The position numbers and the translations under genes are program-made. Positions 1 through 12,800 of a DNA stretch of 64,000 nt are shown here, piece by piece. Under the pieces are notes generated by a model. That model was not told the DNA's origin and made no database searches. It was given only the letters and a program-made list of their open reading frames with translations. The DNA is from Metellina segmentata. Lineage: Eukaryota > Arthropoda > Arachnida > Araneae > Tetragnathidae. Every line of letters starts with the position of its first letter. The first letter of the stretch is position 1. The DNA is taken from contig OX375881.1 of assembly GCA_947359465.1 (NCBI GenBank), positions 72,191,914-72,255,913 of the forward strand, in the 5' to 3' direction.

Positions 1-35
1 AACAAGAAACAAACACTTCCTTTTATAACAGTAGA
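1..35 (-). mobile_element. Helitron family B, 5' end fragment
   Basis: On the minus strand this reads TC followed by a TATAAAAGGAAGTG stretch, preceded by an A. It matches the 5' ends of the family B copies at 43363 (plus) and 63187 (minus). The rest of the copy lies off the left edge of the window. Confidence 0.5.
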
Positions 36-102
36 TTCCCTTAACAAATGTTGTGATCCGTGATTGGTATCAATATACAGTACCTACACAATATTTTTAA
101 AT

Positions 103-1468
103 ACCGGGGGGGGGGGGCCCTCTGCCCGTGCTTGCTTACGCTCGCCAACCATAGAGGATTGCTTCGCAAACCAACACTCTTTTTGCACAGTCAATCTCCT
201 GTGAGACAGCAAAACTTCCTTAATAATTCATATCATCCTGATTTGACTTTACGGACTATAACATCACAGCGAGGTCTTCACCAACTGCTCCCCAAACTAA
301 CGCTAACGATCCCCAAACCCTGGTGATTGCTTCGCTCTGCCCGTGCTTGCTTACGCTCGCCAACCATAGAGGATTGCTTCGCAAACCAACACTCTTTTTG
401 CACAGTCAATCTCCTGTGAGACAGCAAAACTACCTTAATAATTCATATAATCCTGATTTGACTTTCCGGTCTATGACATCACAGCGAGGTCTTCACCAAC
501 TGCTCCCCAAACTAACGCTAACGATCCCCAAACCCTGGTGATTGCTTCGCAATCCCATTTGGTTTCCTTAGCAAACCAAGACTCCTTTTGCATGTGATTT
601 CCCTCTTTTTTAAAACTTTAACACCTAATTCACCCTAAAACAATAGCTACAACAGTAATAAACCTACTCCATCTTGTTCTCAGTACAATTTTGGATAAAC
701 GATGTTAAGCTTGTAATTTTGTGATCACTACTTTCTCGGGAAAGCGTCTGAGGATTGATCGAAAAAGAGAGCCCAAACCAACACCCCTATTACAGAGTCC
801 TGCAACAGTGAAGTTCTACTTTTTATCGCATCGAATTTATTTATAAACCAATATTAAAAATAATTATACCATGCGAAAGAGAGTATTCTAAGCTTTCATG
901 TGGTAATTTCAAATTTAAAAACTAATAGTACTAAGCTATAGATATGACAGTTTTAGTTTTATATTGGAAATTACGATCTAAAAGTTTCGAAATTTGCATG
1001 ACCAACTTTTAATTCCAACAACTTTATTTATTAACCAATTTCAAAAGTAATTGTACCATAGAGTACATTCTAAGGTATACTGTGATGTTTTCAAATTTAA
1101 AAACTAATAGTTATAAGCTATAAATACGACAGTTTAAAAAAAAATAATATTGTACCGATTTTTTCTGAATTTCAAAATTTTTTTATTATTAGGAACCAAA
1201 TTGAAATTTCTAAACAAACTTGGCGAGCTGCAAAAATTTATGTTTAGAGGTACTCTAAAAAAATTTCAATTTTTACACTTAATAAACTCAAGACTAATAG
1301 CCGCATTGGAAAAAAAATCTTCAAAATTGTGCAGGGAACACGATGAAGAACAAACCATGTTAATTTCGTTATTTTCTGAAACATACTTTCTCGGGAAAGC
1401 GTCTAAGAATCGAGCTAAACAACCCAGTTTTCAATCCTGCTGCGGTGGTAACTTTTTTAATAGAGAGA
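103..1468 (-). mobile_element. Helitron family A copy, degraded 3' end
   Basis: The minus strand begins at 1468 with TCTCTCTATT, the same 5' terminus as the copies at 18025, 30505 and 33316. It shares their interior (for example the stretch around 1390-1450 on a disrupted AAAGTACT/GTTACC context). The 3' side carries the typical GCGAGCGTAAGC-type subterminal sequence, but the terminal CTAG is replaced by a run of 12 G at about 105-117, so the 3' end is uncertain. It encodes no protein and is a non-autonomous copy. It lies in what is probably an intron of the coronin gene. Confidence 0.6.
120..549. repeat. 215-bp tandem duplication
   Basis: Two nearly identical units start with CTCTGCCCGTGCTTGC at 120 and 335. 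They form part of the 3' subterminal region of the family A Helitron. Open frames here simply reflect the duplication and are not genes. Confidence 0.85.
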
Positions 1469-2094
1469 ATTAGGGTCAGATGGGGTATAAAGATAACTCT
1501 CCACAAATATTTTGTAATCTTTCTCTTCAGATATTATAATTGTTATTGTTAGGGTTGAAAGGGAACATTGTTACTGTAAGGGAACATTGTTATTGTAAGG
1601 GAACTCTTACAATAGCAATTGAAAAAACTGGAGTGAAAAAATACAAAATATTTTGAGTATGAACTTTTTACACCTGGCCCTATATTATCATACTATACAT
1701 GAATATCAAATGCATATATACATAAAAAATGTATATATGCATTTGATTGATGCAAGCAAAAAATATTAATGTAATGCAAAAAAAAAAAATCATTAGATAA
1801 AAAAATTTCAAATTGTATACCAAAAGTTTTATTAACGAGACACTGTGGAAGCAGTTTTGAAAAATTACGACACCAGCGTTCTTTATTCAAATTACAATTT
1901 ATACTATTCTCAAAAGTACTCGTAATCGGGCATATCTAGGACAAACGAAAATAGTTGCCGTTTAAGTTATTAAAATTTCTGACTTTTAGTGAAATTTGGA
2001 AATTTTCCTGACCTTTCGAGAACCAAAAAGATTCCTGAGAATTCCCCGATTTCCACGTTCTGTTAACACCCTGTCAAATATTTGATAAATGTAC
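1469..2094. other. No gene seen
   Basis: AT-rich sequence. The only structure noted is a short direct repeat of AAGGGAACATTGTTA at about 1559-1605. No coding or RNA signal is supported. Confidence 0.5.
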
Positions 2095-2440
2095 AATACT
2101 CCTTGGGGATAACATGACAAACAGACTTTTGAGTTGCTTAGTGGTCAACCAGAGAGGTACTGAATTGTTTGATATGGTGGATGAAGGGACCTGTTTGTTC
2201 CTTAATAATCAAACCCCTACACATTAGTTCATACAAAGGAAGCACTGGGCAGGATAATTGTTAGCCTAGTTGAAGTCTGTTCTTCAGGGTATTGGAAGGG
2301 ACCACTGTGCTCAATATTATGCAAACAGCCTTTAAACCTTTAAAACAAAGTAAACTCTGAAATTTCAACAAGTAAATGGAAGAATTTTGGAGTAATATTT
2401 GATCATGCTTTTGGATTGAGATGTTTTTTGGTGTTCTTAT
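2095..2440 (+). pseudogene. LINE endonuclease-domain remnant
   Basis: In one plus frame around 2160-2225 the translation contains LFDMVDEGTCLFLNNQTPTH. This is the usual endonuclease-domain pattern of arthropod jockey/RTE-type non-LTR retrotransposons (a 'gl..ln.g.pTh' signature). Neighbouring frames carry TPWG-like and FGVIFDHAF-like pieces. Several stops and frameshifts break it, so it is a decayed fragment with no function. Confidence 0.5.
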
Positions 2441-3220
2441 GATTGACTTTCTCTAAAGATTATTAATGGGACAGCTGTAAAGGCTAAATCCCAGAAGTAA
2501 TATTACACATTTAGAGCCAGATAATATATACAAATCTTTACTGATTAAACCACTTATCAACAAAAGAAATAAATTATAAGAGGATTTATTGAACTACAGC
2601 ATAGTATCACTAAAATCTGAATTGTACAAAATAAACACTGAAAGTAAATGCCCTAATAAAATGGTATGTACTGTACAAAATGAACTGTAGTCAAGAATTG
2701 AAGTAAAAAATGAACTGAAAGGGAAAGAGGGATTCATAGCATAATTTGCATCTGCATGGAAACCTTGGCACTAAGCTCTGTCAAATTTTATTTCAAGCTA
2801 AAATTATCAAGAAAGGTTACAGTTGAATATGCCCCATAATCCCAATGAGGAGCTGACAACAAGGCAGTGGAAGGAATCTTAAAGTTAGCTCACCTCCAAA
2901 AGAGGTGATGATGATGGTGAAAGAGAAAGCCAAATTAATAATCTACGAAAGAATAAACAATTGACTCTAAAACTGATAAACAAGTGAATACAATGAAATC
3001 TGATTCAAGTTTTTACGAACATAATTATATTCTTGTAAAATTGAACTTGATTCTGGAAAATATTTCATGGGTAAAATTTTTCATTTTGAAACTTAAACAA
3101 GAATTTAAAAATTTGTTTTGCCAGAGAAAACTTTATGTAGTTGAACTAAAAATAAAACATTCAAAAGTACATTTTATGGAATAAAAAAAAATCTTAAATG
3201 AAACGATGGATAGAATTTAC
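2441..3220. other. No feature recognised (probable coronin intron 1)
   Basis: AT-rich DNA. It would be intronic to the coronin gene, because the donor site of the coronin exon is at 3219-3220 and transcription runs leftward. I did not find the next coronin exon between 1 and 3220. Confidence 0.4.
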
Positions 3221-3418
3221 CTTTTGTAGTGGAATGACCAAAAAGGCACCTCCTCCTGCAGCTTCTATTACTATGGCTAGAAACTTGGTATTAACAGCAC
3301 AAAAATTAGAATCCCAGGAACTCTTGGTAATCTTAATGTTATCATAACAACTATCTCTCTTCAGTGGTTGAGCAAAGACGTGTCGGAATCGGCTGTTTCT
3401 TACTATTCGGAATGACAT
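3221..3418 (-). CDS. Coronin, first coding exon (gene continues off left edge)
   Basis: Sixty-six codons on the minus strand starting MSFRIVRNSRFRHVF and ending VIPLQK, followed by a donor (AAG|GTAAAT). This is the conserved coronin N-terminus: a short basic segment (xRxSKFRHV), then CYDNI, SSWDSxFCAVN and the IIEAxGGGAF block that opens the seven-bladed WD40 propeller. Coronins bind F-actin and coordinate Arp2/3 and cofilin at the cell cortex. The sequence just before the ATG reads TTTTTCTCTAG, a good splice acceptor, so an untranslated 5' exon probably lies at higher coordinates. The remaining exons are outside the window. The match is strong by family pattern; which coronin paralogue (CORO1/2 type or POD1/CORO7) is not decidable from one exon, although the short basic start fits the short coronins. 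Confidence 0.85.
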
Positions 3419-3651
3419 CTAGAGAAAAAATAAAATTTTCAATTTTTCATTCAAGCACAATAATTAACAATATCAGAAATAACATTTAGACAAGATGTTC
3501 TTGGAGCCAATATTTTTCTACATATAACACAATTTTATACTAAAGGTGAAAATTAAGAAATTTTTCAAGTGGTCAGTGGTTGCTGAATTTGTTTCATTCA
3601 GTGGTCATTTACGAGCATTAATCACACATTATGCGTGTGTAAATAAATATA

Positions 3652-3930
3652 CTAGCCAGTAGCTATTGTGTTGCCCATGACAGTTCTTTTTGTGGGGTCA
3701 GGTATGACCACTGCTTGCTAACCTCCAGTGATTGCTACGAATTCTCATATGGTTTGCTACGCAAACAACAGCCACCATGGCGTTGCCTGTGGTGTTTGGT
3801 TGTTTCGCAAACCAAATGGAAATTCATAGCGTATTAGAATGAATTCCTGTTTGATTTGCTTCACAAACTAAATTATGAACTATGGTTTGCTTTGCAAACC
3901 AATGCCACATATATACTATTCATCCAATCA
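3652..3930 (-). mobile_element. Helitron-like 3' end with palindromic units
   Basis: The minus strand ends in CTAG (3655-3652) followed by T, after a small inverted TAGC...GCTA segment, which fits a Helitron 3' terminus. The interior contains repeats of the near-palindrome GGTTTGCnnnGCAAACC at about 3750, 3810 and 3885, shared with the family A Helitrons. The 5' end was not located. Confidence 0.4.
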
Positions 3931-4029
3931 TTTTTTTCCAATGGTGGGCACTTACGAACATAATCCTTGGCCACTACAAGGCAGGAAGTGATGGTCACTT
4001 GTGAAGGAGCATCATAATTACCCCTAACA

Positions 4030-4125
4030 AAGAACAGCACAATTTACATCCATGCCCTGACCTTGGATTCGAGCCAGGAACCTTCTGATCCAGAGGCCAC
4101 CTTAACCAAGATAGGTTGGATGGCG
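4030..4125 (-). repeat. tRNA-derived SINE head
   Basis: The minus strand has a B-box-like GGCTCGAATCC preceded by GGTTAAGGTGGCC and CAGAAGGTTCCT. The same head (CAGAAGGTTCCTGGTTC) occurs at about 55085, so this is a SINE fragment and not a tRNA gene. Confidence 0.5.
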
Positions 4126-6702
4126 AATCATTGAATAACAATAGGTCTTATCGAAGGCTTGTCGTGCATAGGAAGTGATTAATATGGGCATGTGTACATA
4201 GGAAGTGATCAAAAAAGATCACTCTAGCAAAATAGCAGCACCTAACAATACCTGTTACATTCATTGATTTAGTAGTGCTTTTACTTCTAAATGCATATAT
4301 CCAGATTAACCTTTTGACTACGGCTATAGATATAACGAGCGTGATTCTTATAACTTCCAAGGTACAACTGCCGTACCAGTTGTAGCCCAAAATCTTTCTT
4401 GGCGCAATCATAGTACAACTGCTGTACTGGCTGTAGTCTAAAGGTTATTCACAGTAGTGGGTGGAACAAGTCACACATATAGTAAAATGTTGTCTAAATC
4501 TAAAAAAAAAACTAAATTGGGCTACAAAATGCATGAATACCAACATGCTATGTTGTATTCAGGCCTGAAATATTTGTCAAACAATAAAATACAAACTGAA
4601 AAATAAATAAAAATTTTTTTTAAAATACAACCAGTTGTTTCTTTTTTACTCCACAACATTTAAATCAAAATTGCAAATGGTACAAAACAGCCCATCTTAG
4701 TATCAAGATAATGAATTTTAGTTACTTAAATGCTGAATTAAACGACTACATTGCATAAAAAACATAAAATGGAACAATGTAAAATAACTCTTCAATTAAT
4801 TACAATGATTTGGTGTAAAATAATTGTAAATTAATATTTTTGATGACTAAAGTCAATTTTGATAAGCTGGAGAATCAGGAAGCTTGAGTTGATAAACAAT
4901 AGGAATATAATTGGGTATATTTTTTAACAAAACTAAAATTTACTAAAGGGATGAGAAATTTGGGATCTCAGTTAAAATTTCAGAAACTATCTAACAAGTG
5001 TGCAGCAGTTGACAGTTAAACTGATTATTATTTCATTATCAGTGAAACTGATATAAATGATAATTGATAAGCACCAACACTAAAAATGACAATTATAACT
5101 TTCACTATCAACAATTGCTTACTTCTGAATTATTTTCATGTTTTCTACATTTTTTAAAAATGTTGCAGGATTAAGTTAATTTACTAATCATGATATCAAA
5201 ATATCTGAAGAAACCCAAAGATATTTTCTGCTCGTATACATATACATTTATGAAGTCAGAAATGTAACCTTATATTAAATATAACATTTTTAAAATGTGT
5301 AATAATTAGGAATTATTAGTTACATTTAGGCTAATCTCTGGATGTAGTTAAATTTCATGAAAAATTTCTAAATGCCAGTTGTACAGGTGTTAATTTATAA
5401 TATCCAGTAATGGAACCTATGTTTGGGAAGAGTTTCAATCACTGCTTGGAATGTTTGATTATAAATCATTGCTTGATGAATCTGACCAAGTTTTTAGCAT
5501 GAAAACTTTTCCAAAGTACACAAAATAAAATAAATTAGCATAGCCTATATTTCATTCACTGCTTTTAAAGGAAATATTATGCTTGCAATTTAAGATAAAG
5601 GTAAAATTTATGATTCTTGAAAAGGGTTCGGTACTTTAGAAAGAACTAAAGTGACTTTCATTGAAAACATCTTAATAGATTTGAGACAAAATAAAATTTT
5701 CAAACCTCTTCATTTCTCATTAAAATATTTCACTATCAACTGAAAACTAAGTTCACAAAAACTATTCAAACTTAAAAAACATTTTCAAACGCTTTGCTTA
5801 GAAAAGCAACGAATGTCAGATTTATTTATACCAATTGTATTTTATTACTTTGCATAAAACAGTTTTCGTCAAACGAACTAAGCATTTGACAGGCACTACT
5901 TCATACTGGTAAAAACTTTTTTAATGAAATGTTTGAGCACATCTTTTCCCACATTAGCAATTTTTATGGACAAAATTAACAACAAAGAATAATCAGATTT
6001 GTAAAAAGTGTCAATGAACGAAATTACTATTCTTGACACAAAATTTGGACATTTTCTAATGTCAACGCACTGAAGTGTTGCGTGGTACACGTGAGCATTT
6101 CAAGACATCAAAATTACAGAGCAGAGAAAAGGGACACAGAGAAAATGCTTACTTTTAAATCTAATTATGACAGGCAAGAAAGTAAACGAGCTTAATCCAT
6201 TAATTAAAGTGGAATGCAATGCATAGTAGTAAACAACTTGTAGCCGACAGACAGCCCACACCTACACAATGAGATGAGATGCTATGGCGATTACAGGTAG
6301 AACAAAGGCAGTTTCAGAGTTTCAAAAAACCAATCAGTTTCAAGTATTTTAAAGAATAGATTAAATAATTCAGTTGTATATTTTGAAGCCATCTAATTCT
6401 TCATATTTGAAGACTTCATCGAATATTTGCTATTAGCGTTATTGAGGCGTAGAGAAAGCTCTTTTTACTAAAAATTAATTGTCTATAATTTGAGTGTTTC
6501 GTTTGGCAACATTACTTTGACACAATTATGTAAACAAACAACACCCCGGGGTTAGTTTGAATTTAATTTGAAAGTTAAAAAATATTTCTTTGATGTAAAG
6601 ATTGTTTCAACTTTTTTTTTTGTATTAACATGGTGCATTTTAACGTTTTTTGTGTTTGTTGGTTGAAAAGTGTGTAGATCGTAATTCTGTTCTATAATTT
6701 GA

Positions 6703-6813
6703 ATGGCAAAAAAGAGCACTATATGTATGAAAAGAAAATTTTCTGCATTTCTAAAAGAAAATCCCACTTCTGAATCTGGGCCATGGGTTGAAGAATTCAC
6801 GCCTTTAAGAGTA
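6703..6813 (+). CDS. RAD17: RAD17 exon 1
   Basis: 37 codons, starting MAKKSTICMKRK and ending GPWVEEFTPLRV; phase 0. Donor GTAAGTA at 6814. TGA immediately precedes the ATG in frame. The PWVxxFxP block is the family hallmark; the basic N-terminus is much shorter than in vertebrates. Confidence 0.85.
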
Positions 6814-9800
6814 GTAAGTATATCCAGATTTTCCTTTGTTTTTAAACGGAATAAAAACTTACTAAGCTTTTACCATTCAGCTTTGGAGTACTTTAAGAAA
6901 ACTTCTAAACTGTAAAGAATCCAATTTTTTTATTCTAGCAGTTTTGTACAACAATTAACCAACCTTTCACCTGTTCTTTTCGTTTTGTGTTTGAAATTTT
7001 GCTCCTTTGTTTTTTATACTAATTTTTTTTTCAGCTTTGATATGAAGACCTTTTGTGGTATGCTTTTTATGTCGCCAAGGAAGAAGGTTTTAGAAAAAAA
7101 AACACCGTTTTAAGTTTAGAGGAATATATTTTTAAAAACATTCTAAGCAGAATTTTTCCATCTGGAAAGTTTTTTAATGAAAAGTCTACTTTTGCTGAAA
7201 CATTCTTATGGGTCATTCTTGTGAAATAGGAAAAATTGGCTTCTTAAAATTTTTTCAATCGAAGGTTTTTAAAACTTTATTTTTTTGGCCTAATAGTTTT
7301 CTACCATGTTCATTAAGTAAATTAAAAATATCAGCAATCTAAATTATTAACTTTTTGTTAAGGAAAAAAATATTTCAAAATATTGGAAGGCAGGACAATG
7401 ACGAACCTGCCAGGACAATGATGAAAATAGAAAAAAACGTATAAATTTCTTGTTGAACATTTCATATGACCATGTATTTTTAATTCAGCTGATTAAGTAC
7501 ATAAATAAAATTACTAGGAACATGACACTTCAGGAAATTATGGAATCTCGAATATTTAAGTATTATTAGAAAGTAGGAACATTGTGGATAGCTATTACTG
7601 CAACTTTTATGCTTTTTTAACAGATTACGTGTTTTGCTGTGTGGTGTTAAATTACTGCAATCAATTCTCAGATATTTTTGATCTGTAGTATTTCTTTTTG
7701 TATTTTTCCATTTGCCTTGTATATTAAAAAAAAATTTTCTTCCAGTTTCTTTATACGAATATAGGTCTCTGCTCTATCTCTTCTAACTTTTTTTTCTTAA
7801 CATTATCATCTCTTGTTGTGTCTGGGTTTGAAGAACCTGAAAGTTGAATATCTATACCCCTTTCACTTGGTTTGGGTAGCCAATTCTATCGGATGACAAT
7901 TTCTTGTTCAAGTGATAGAGTTTTGAATTTTCTTTCCTATTTTTATAATTCCCCTTTTCTGCCTCGAACTCATTTTAGCTATATAGGCTTTACCACTCCT
8001 CTCTTCTTTTGGTTAACATATATTTCACATGCCTCTTCAATTTATCTTGTATCAAACGTTATGGAATTTTTTTTAATATGCTCCTGACGACGTTTCTCAG
8101 CTAACCTTTTCTTTAACAACCTTTCCTCATATGATTGTTTCTTTTTACCACTCATATCTGTCCATATATTGTTTACAACTTATAAAAAAGAGCATGTGAT
8201 AAAGGATATTTAGTAATATCTAGACTTTTTTAGGTGCAATGACAAAAACATTATGTTTTAAATAAAAGAAACAAATAAGTTTAAAAATTTCAAGCCCATT
8301 ATAAGGTATTTTACTATTAAAAAAATTACAATGGAGAATAAATAATCAAAAGTTAATAGTTAAAAGTAAAGAATATATTTATCTTGTTAATAATTTAAAT
8401 ATTTATAAAATACTGAACATAAAACATCATTTTCCTGTCTTGACATCATTGACTTGGTATGTTAAAGGCAGGACAATGATGGCCAGGATAATGATGAAAT
8501 AGGCTTGTTCAGGGCTTAATGGATGAACCCTTAAAAATTTCAGTTTGAATTTCACACACATTTAAGAAATATCTTTTATACACATGATAATAAAAAAAAA
8601 TTAAAATTTACTACAAATATTTAATTTTTATCAAAGCCAGGAAAATGATCTTCAATTTACATAAACCTTGAACTCTGAACTTGTATGTGCTGACCAAAAA
8701 AAAAGTTGATAACTTTTCAAAATGGCAGTTATTTATTTAAATAACCTCAACCCCAGGTTACTTGAAAAGTATTCTTTTAACTCAGTGCTGTCATCTATTA
8801 ATTGCCCACATAATGATATCTGAGATGCCAGGAAAATGATGATATTACTTGGGACAATAGTTATTGAAGTTACTTTTGGAAATTTTTGCAATATTATTTC
8901 CATTATTGTAACTAATAACCTTTCAAATGTATAAAGAAGCAGAATAAATTATTTACAAGAATATATAAATAAGTATTAAAACCCTAATGAATGAAGAAAT
9001 TGTAAAATTTCACTCGGGGACATGCCAGGACAATGATATTTGATATTTTAAAGTTATAAAAATGTATAAAATAAAAAAATATGTCATTAATTTTCTAGTT
9101 CTGTAGATTATAAAAGTGATCCTAAACTATTCTTGAAAGTTGACAAAATCTTCAGAGTGATAGAATTCTGTAAATTTTGAAGGGACATGAATTTTGCCTA
9201 TTTTGCAAGAATGACCCTTATAGAAGTTGTTCAAACTAACTAATTTATTTGTTCAAAGTCTAATGAACATAGGCTATATAATATGTAGCAGTACCTGCAT
9301 GGTATTGCCAGAGACAAAGTTATGATTTTCAAAAGTAAACCTCACTGATTAAGACAAATCCAAATTAAGCAGTAATAAACAAAAAAATAGCATAAATGAT
9401 AAAAATTAAATATATCTAAACTTTCAAAAAGTCTTGTAGCTAAAGAAAAAAGAAAGTTATGCTAATCACTGATTCCGACAAATGTAAATCAAAACTTCAA
9501 AAAGTCTTAAAGCTTAAGAAAAAAAAGCAAGAAACAATACAACCTGAAAAGAATGACTACACTGAACTGTGACTCAAATGAAACAGAAACAAACTCTTAC
9601 AATTTATTAACCATTATGAAAGGAAAAAATAAAAGAACCAATGAGAGAAATCAATGGAGAATTCCAGTTTCAGTCAGTGACGACATTGGAAACTAAATAA
9701 AGAAATGCCATTAAAAAAGGCTCCTAAAAAATCAAAGCTGCACCAAATTAGAGAATTTTTGCATTTATACATTTTAACTTCTCTGTCATGTATTGGAAAG

Positions 9801-12800
9801 TTTTGTTTTTAAATGGAATTGATGTCTTGAGATTTTTGTTTGCAAAGTGCCTGCTTGATGTCAATTGTTCAGTAATGGCAAATTCCTTGGAGTTTTAAAT
9901 GGGATTTTTACTGACAATGTTTTCCACAAGACATTGAAAATTGCATTTTATTTTGTAAAATTGTACAATGCTAATTTTACATTCTTTTTCCAGGATGATT
10001 TGGCCGTTCATAAAAAGAAGGTTTCTGAAGTTCAAGCATGGTTTCAGAAGTTTCTTTCAAGTGTTGGTGGGGAAAAGGTACAAAAGTGTTTCAATTTTTT
10101 TTAACCCTCCCAGAGTCATCTACATTGATAGGCAGCATTCGAAATCATTGGTGGTCCGCTGGTCTGAGACCACTAAAAGTAAGATCGGACCAGATTAAAA
10201 ATCTGGGTTGTCCGTGTGACTAGTAGCTATAATGAGAAATCGGGTGTGCCCGTGTTTTCTATTGAAATAAATTTCCAACTCCCAAACCTTTCTTTTGGCA
10301 AGCTGTCATAATTTATTTCAGTCACGGGATCAAGAATTTGGAAGTTTGTATCAGCCTATAATGGAATTGTTTCTGGTTTCTGCCTCCCAATTGTAAGCGC
10401 ACAACAATCGCCGCCTGTTGAATCATTGGCCGTTGACAATCGGCAGGTCGTAAAAGAAAGTGCGCTGCGGAGCATTTTCGGTCTTGTTATCGCTAATCAG
10501 CAGGAGGGGTCGTGCTTACTTAACCAAGTTGTATGTCACACTTTGTTCTTTTGCGATGGCCGGCACGTACAATTTCTGAGAATGGGGCAATTTGAATTCC
10601 TTAGAGGTTTGATGCTTTTAAAATATATATCTACAATTTGACAGAATTTTCTTTCTCCAAAGAAAAAATTTCGCTTGCCAATGGCGAGTTGAAATTTTGT
10701 ACCCTGAATTATCATGCTGTTATAATGAATTTATGATTTGAGGAGCCAAGGACCAGTATATTTTTGTATATACTGGCACTTGGGACCAGTCACTTTTATT
10801 TTCTAACGCTGCTGATGGGTATTCACCAATGGGCTTGTATTTATTGATGACTGTGTTAAGAACATTTCATGTCTCACTTTTGACATAATGTTACCATTTT
10901 ATTTGTATTTATGTTAGAAATTATGTTTCTTGACATTTTCCATGATTTTATTTTTAAACAATGGACAGTATTTCATAATTTGGAGACAACACTGATGTTA
11001 AAATGACTAAATGCAAATATGAATTTATTGTTAATATCATAAGAAGCAAACTAAGTCAAAATGGATAACACATCAATGGTAAAGGCAGAAAACATTTTAA
11101 TTTTAATATATTGATATTCATATTCTAATACCTAACCATTTATAACATTGAAATATTTTTTATTTTTGCAAAAATTTTACAATGAAATAAAGGTTATTGT
11201 GGCTAACTGTGGGTATATACACTGCACTAGAAACCTTGAAGTTTTAGATGGTACAGGTTCAATTCCTTACGGGGTGTATTTCTCTCTCTGAGTAAAAATT
11301 TCCTTTTGTATACACAGAGTCTAATTAAAAACTGCACACCAAAGATACTAAATTGGCGAGCAGGGGCAGAGCCCCCTAGAAAATTTAAAGTTCATCAAGA
11401 AGTGTTTTATTACACAAATTTTAAAATCTGTAGTTAAGGTAATTTTTATTTAATGAAATAATAAATAAAAGTATGGACATTGTAATCTCAAAATGATAAC
11501 CAAACACTTACATTTAACAAGCAAATTTCTTTTAAATTTTCTCATTTCTTGGCATGGACTGCACTAGTTTTTTGAAAAATGGCATGCAATTTTATTCCAT
11601 TCATCTACTAAAGCATTCTTTAGATCATTTTTATTTGAAATGTGATGTTCACATACTTTTTTCTGCAAATAGTTTCAAATGTTCTCAATGACATTCTGTT
11701 ACTTTTCTTGGGCAATTTTTCTACACTTCTGAGTGTTTTAAACCGTCTAATTGCACCAAATACAGTTGAAGAACTTTGACAAACTATTTTACTGATTTCT
11801 TGAGCACTTACGAAAGTCAATGCTCATATAGCGACCCATTGCATTTACAAATACAAATACAAATATTGACGACCAGCTACAGGCTCAAGCCCAACAAGGC
11901 TGGTCCTTTGTTTATGAATTCTCCAATTCCCACTGACTATCCAATTGTGTCTTAAATTCGTACACTCCCTTTGAATTAACTATATTTTCTGGCAACGCGT
12001 TCCAACTGTCTATTACCCTATTAAAGTAGTAGTTTTTCCTTAAATCCCGATTAAAATGTGTCTTATTCAATTTATACCCATGGCCCCTTGTTCTGTTATC
12101 CCTATTGAAATTTAAGCCCTCTGTGTCCCTTTGTTTTACAAACTTGAAAAGCTGAATCAAATCCCCCCTCCTTCTTCTTCTTTCCAGTGTATACATGTTT
12201 AGCTTACTTAAACGTTCATTATAGTCGAAATTTGCTAGCCCCTTTATTATTTTTGTAGCTCTGTGCTGAACCCTTTCAATTGATTCTATCTCCTTTCTCA
12301 TATATGGAGCCCAGAATTGTACAGCATATTCTAGATGTGGTCTTACTAAACCCTTATATAATGGCAAGATTATATTCTTATCCCTTGAAGTTACAGTCTT
12401 TTTAATATACCCCAATAACCTATTAGCCTTTTTACCCGCAGCTGAACATTGGTGACCCATTTTAAAATCCCTGTGAATTATCACCCCAAGATCCTTGACT
12501 GTTTCTCCCTCCTTTACCTTTACTCCCTGCAGACAGTACTCGGCTCCACTATTCCTGTAACCCATATGCAGAACTTGACATTTCCCTACATTAAATGACA
12601 TACCCCATTTTACAGCCCATTCGGATATCTTATCAAAATCCCCTTGTAAATTTTCTATCTGTAACTTGGTATCCACTGTCCCCCATATTTTTAAGTCATC
12701 TGCAAATATACTGATTCTATTCTTGATCCCCTGACCTATATCATCTATGAAAATTATAAATAAAATTGGTCCCAAAACTGATCCCTGAGGCACCCCACTT

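Larger units (their letters stand above)
3419..6702. promoter_or_regulatory. Divergent coronin/RAD17 upstream region
   Basis: The coronin start codon (3418, minus) and the RAD17 start codon (6703, plus) face away from each other, 3.3 kb apart, so both promoters should lie here. Coronin needs a 5' untranslated exon and intron. One possible donor on the minus strand is AAAA|GTAAGC at about 6146-6155, which would put the coronin transcription start between it and RAD17, but this is only a guess. No TATA or initiator is assigned. Apart from the repeats at 3652-3930 and 4030-4125, I see nothing coding. Confidence 0.4.

Noticed and set aside
60..541. Two open frames with near-identical proteins (CPCLLTLANHRGLL...)
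   Set aside because: They come from a 215-bp tandem duplication in a Helitron 3' region; the same peptide appears at 29323 in another Helitron. Not genes.
3690..3900. CRISPR-like palindromic repeats
   Set aside because: The units are irregular, spacers vary widely, and this is an animal genome; they belong to Helitron tails.
10100..10260. piggyBac-like terminus TTAACCCTCCCAGAGTC
   Set aside because: No inverted partner followed by TTAA was found nearby; too weak to call an element.
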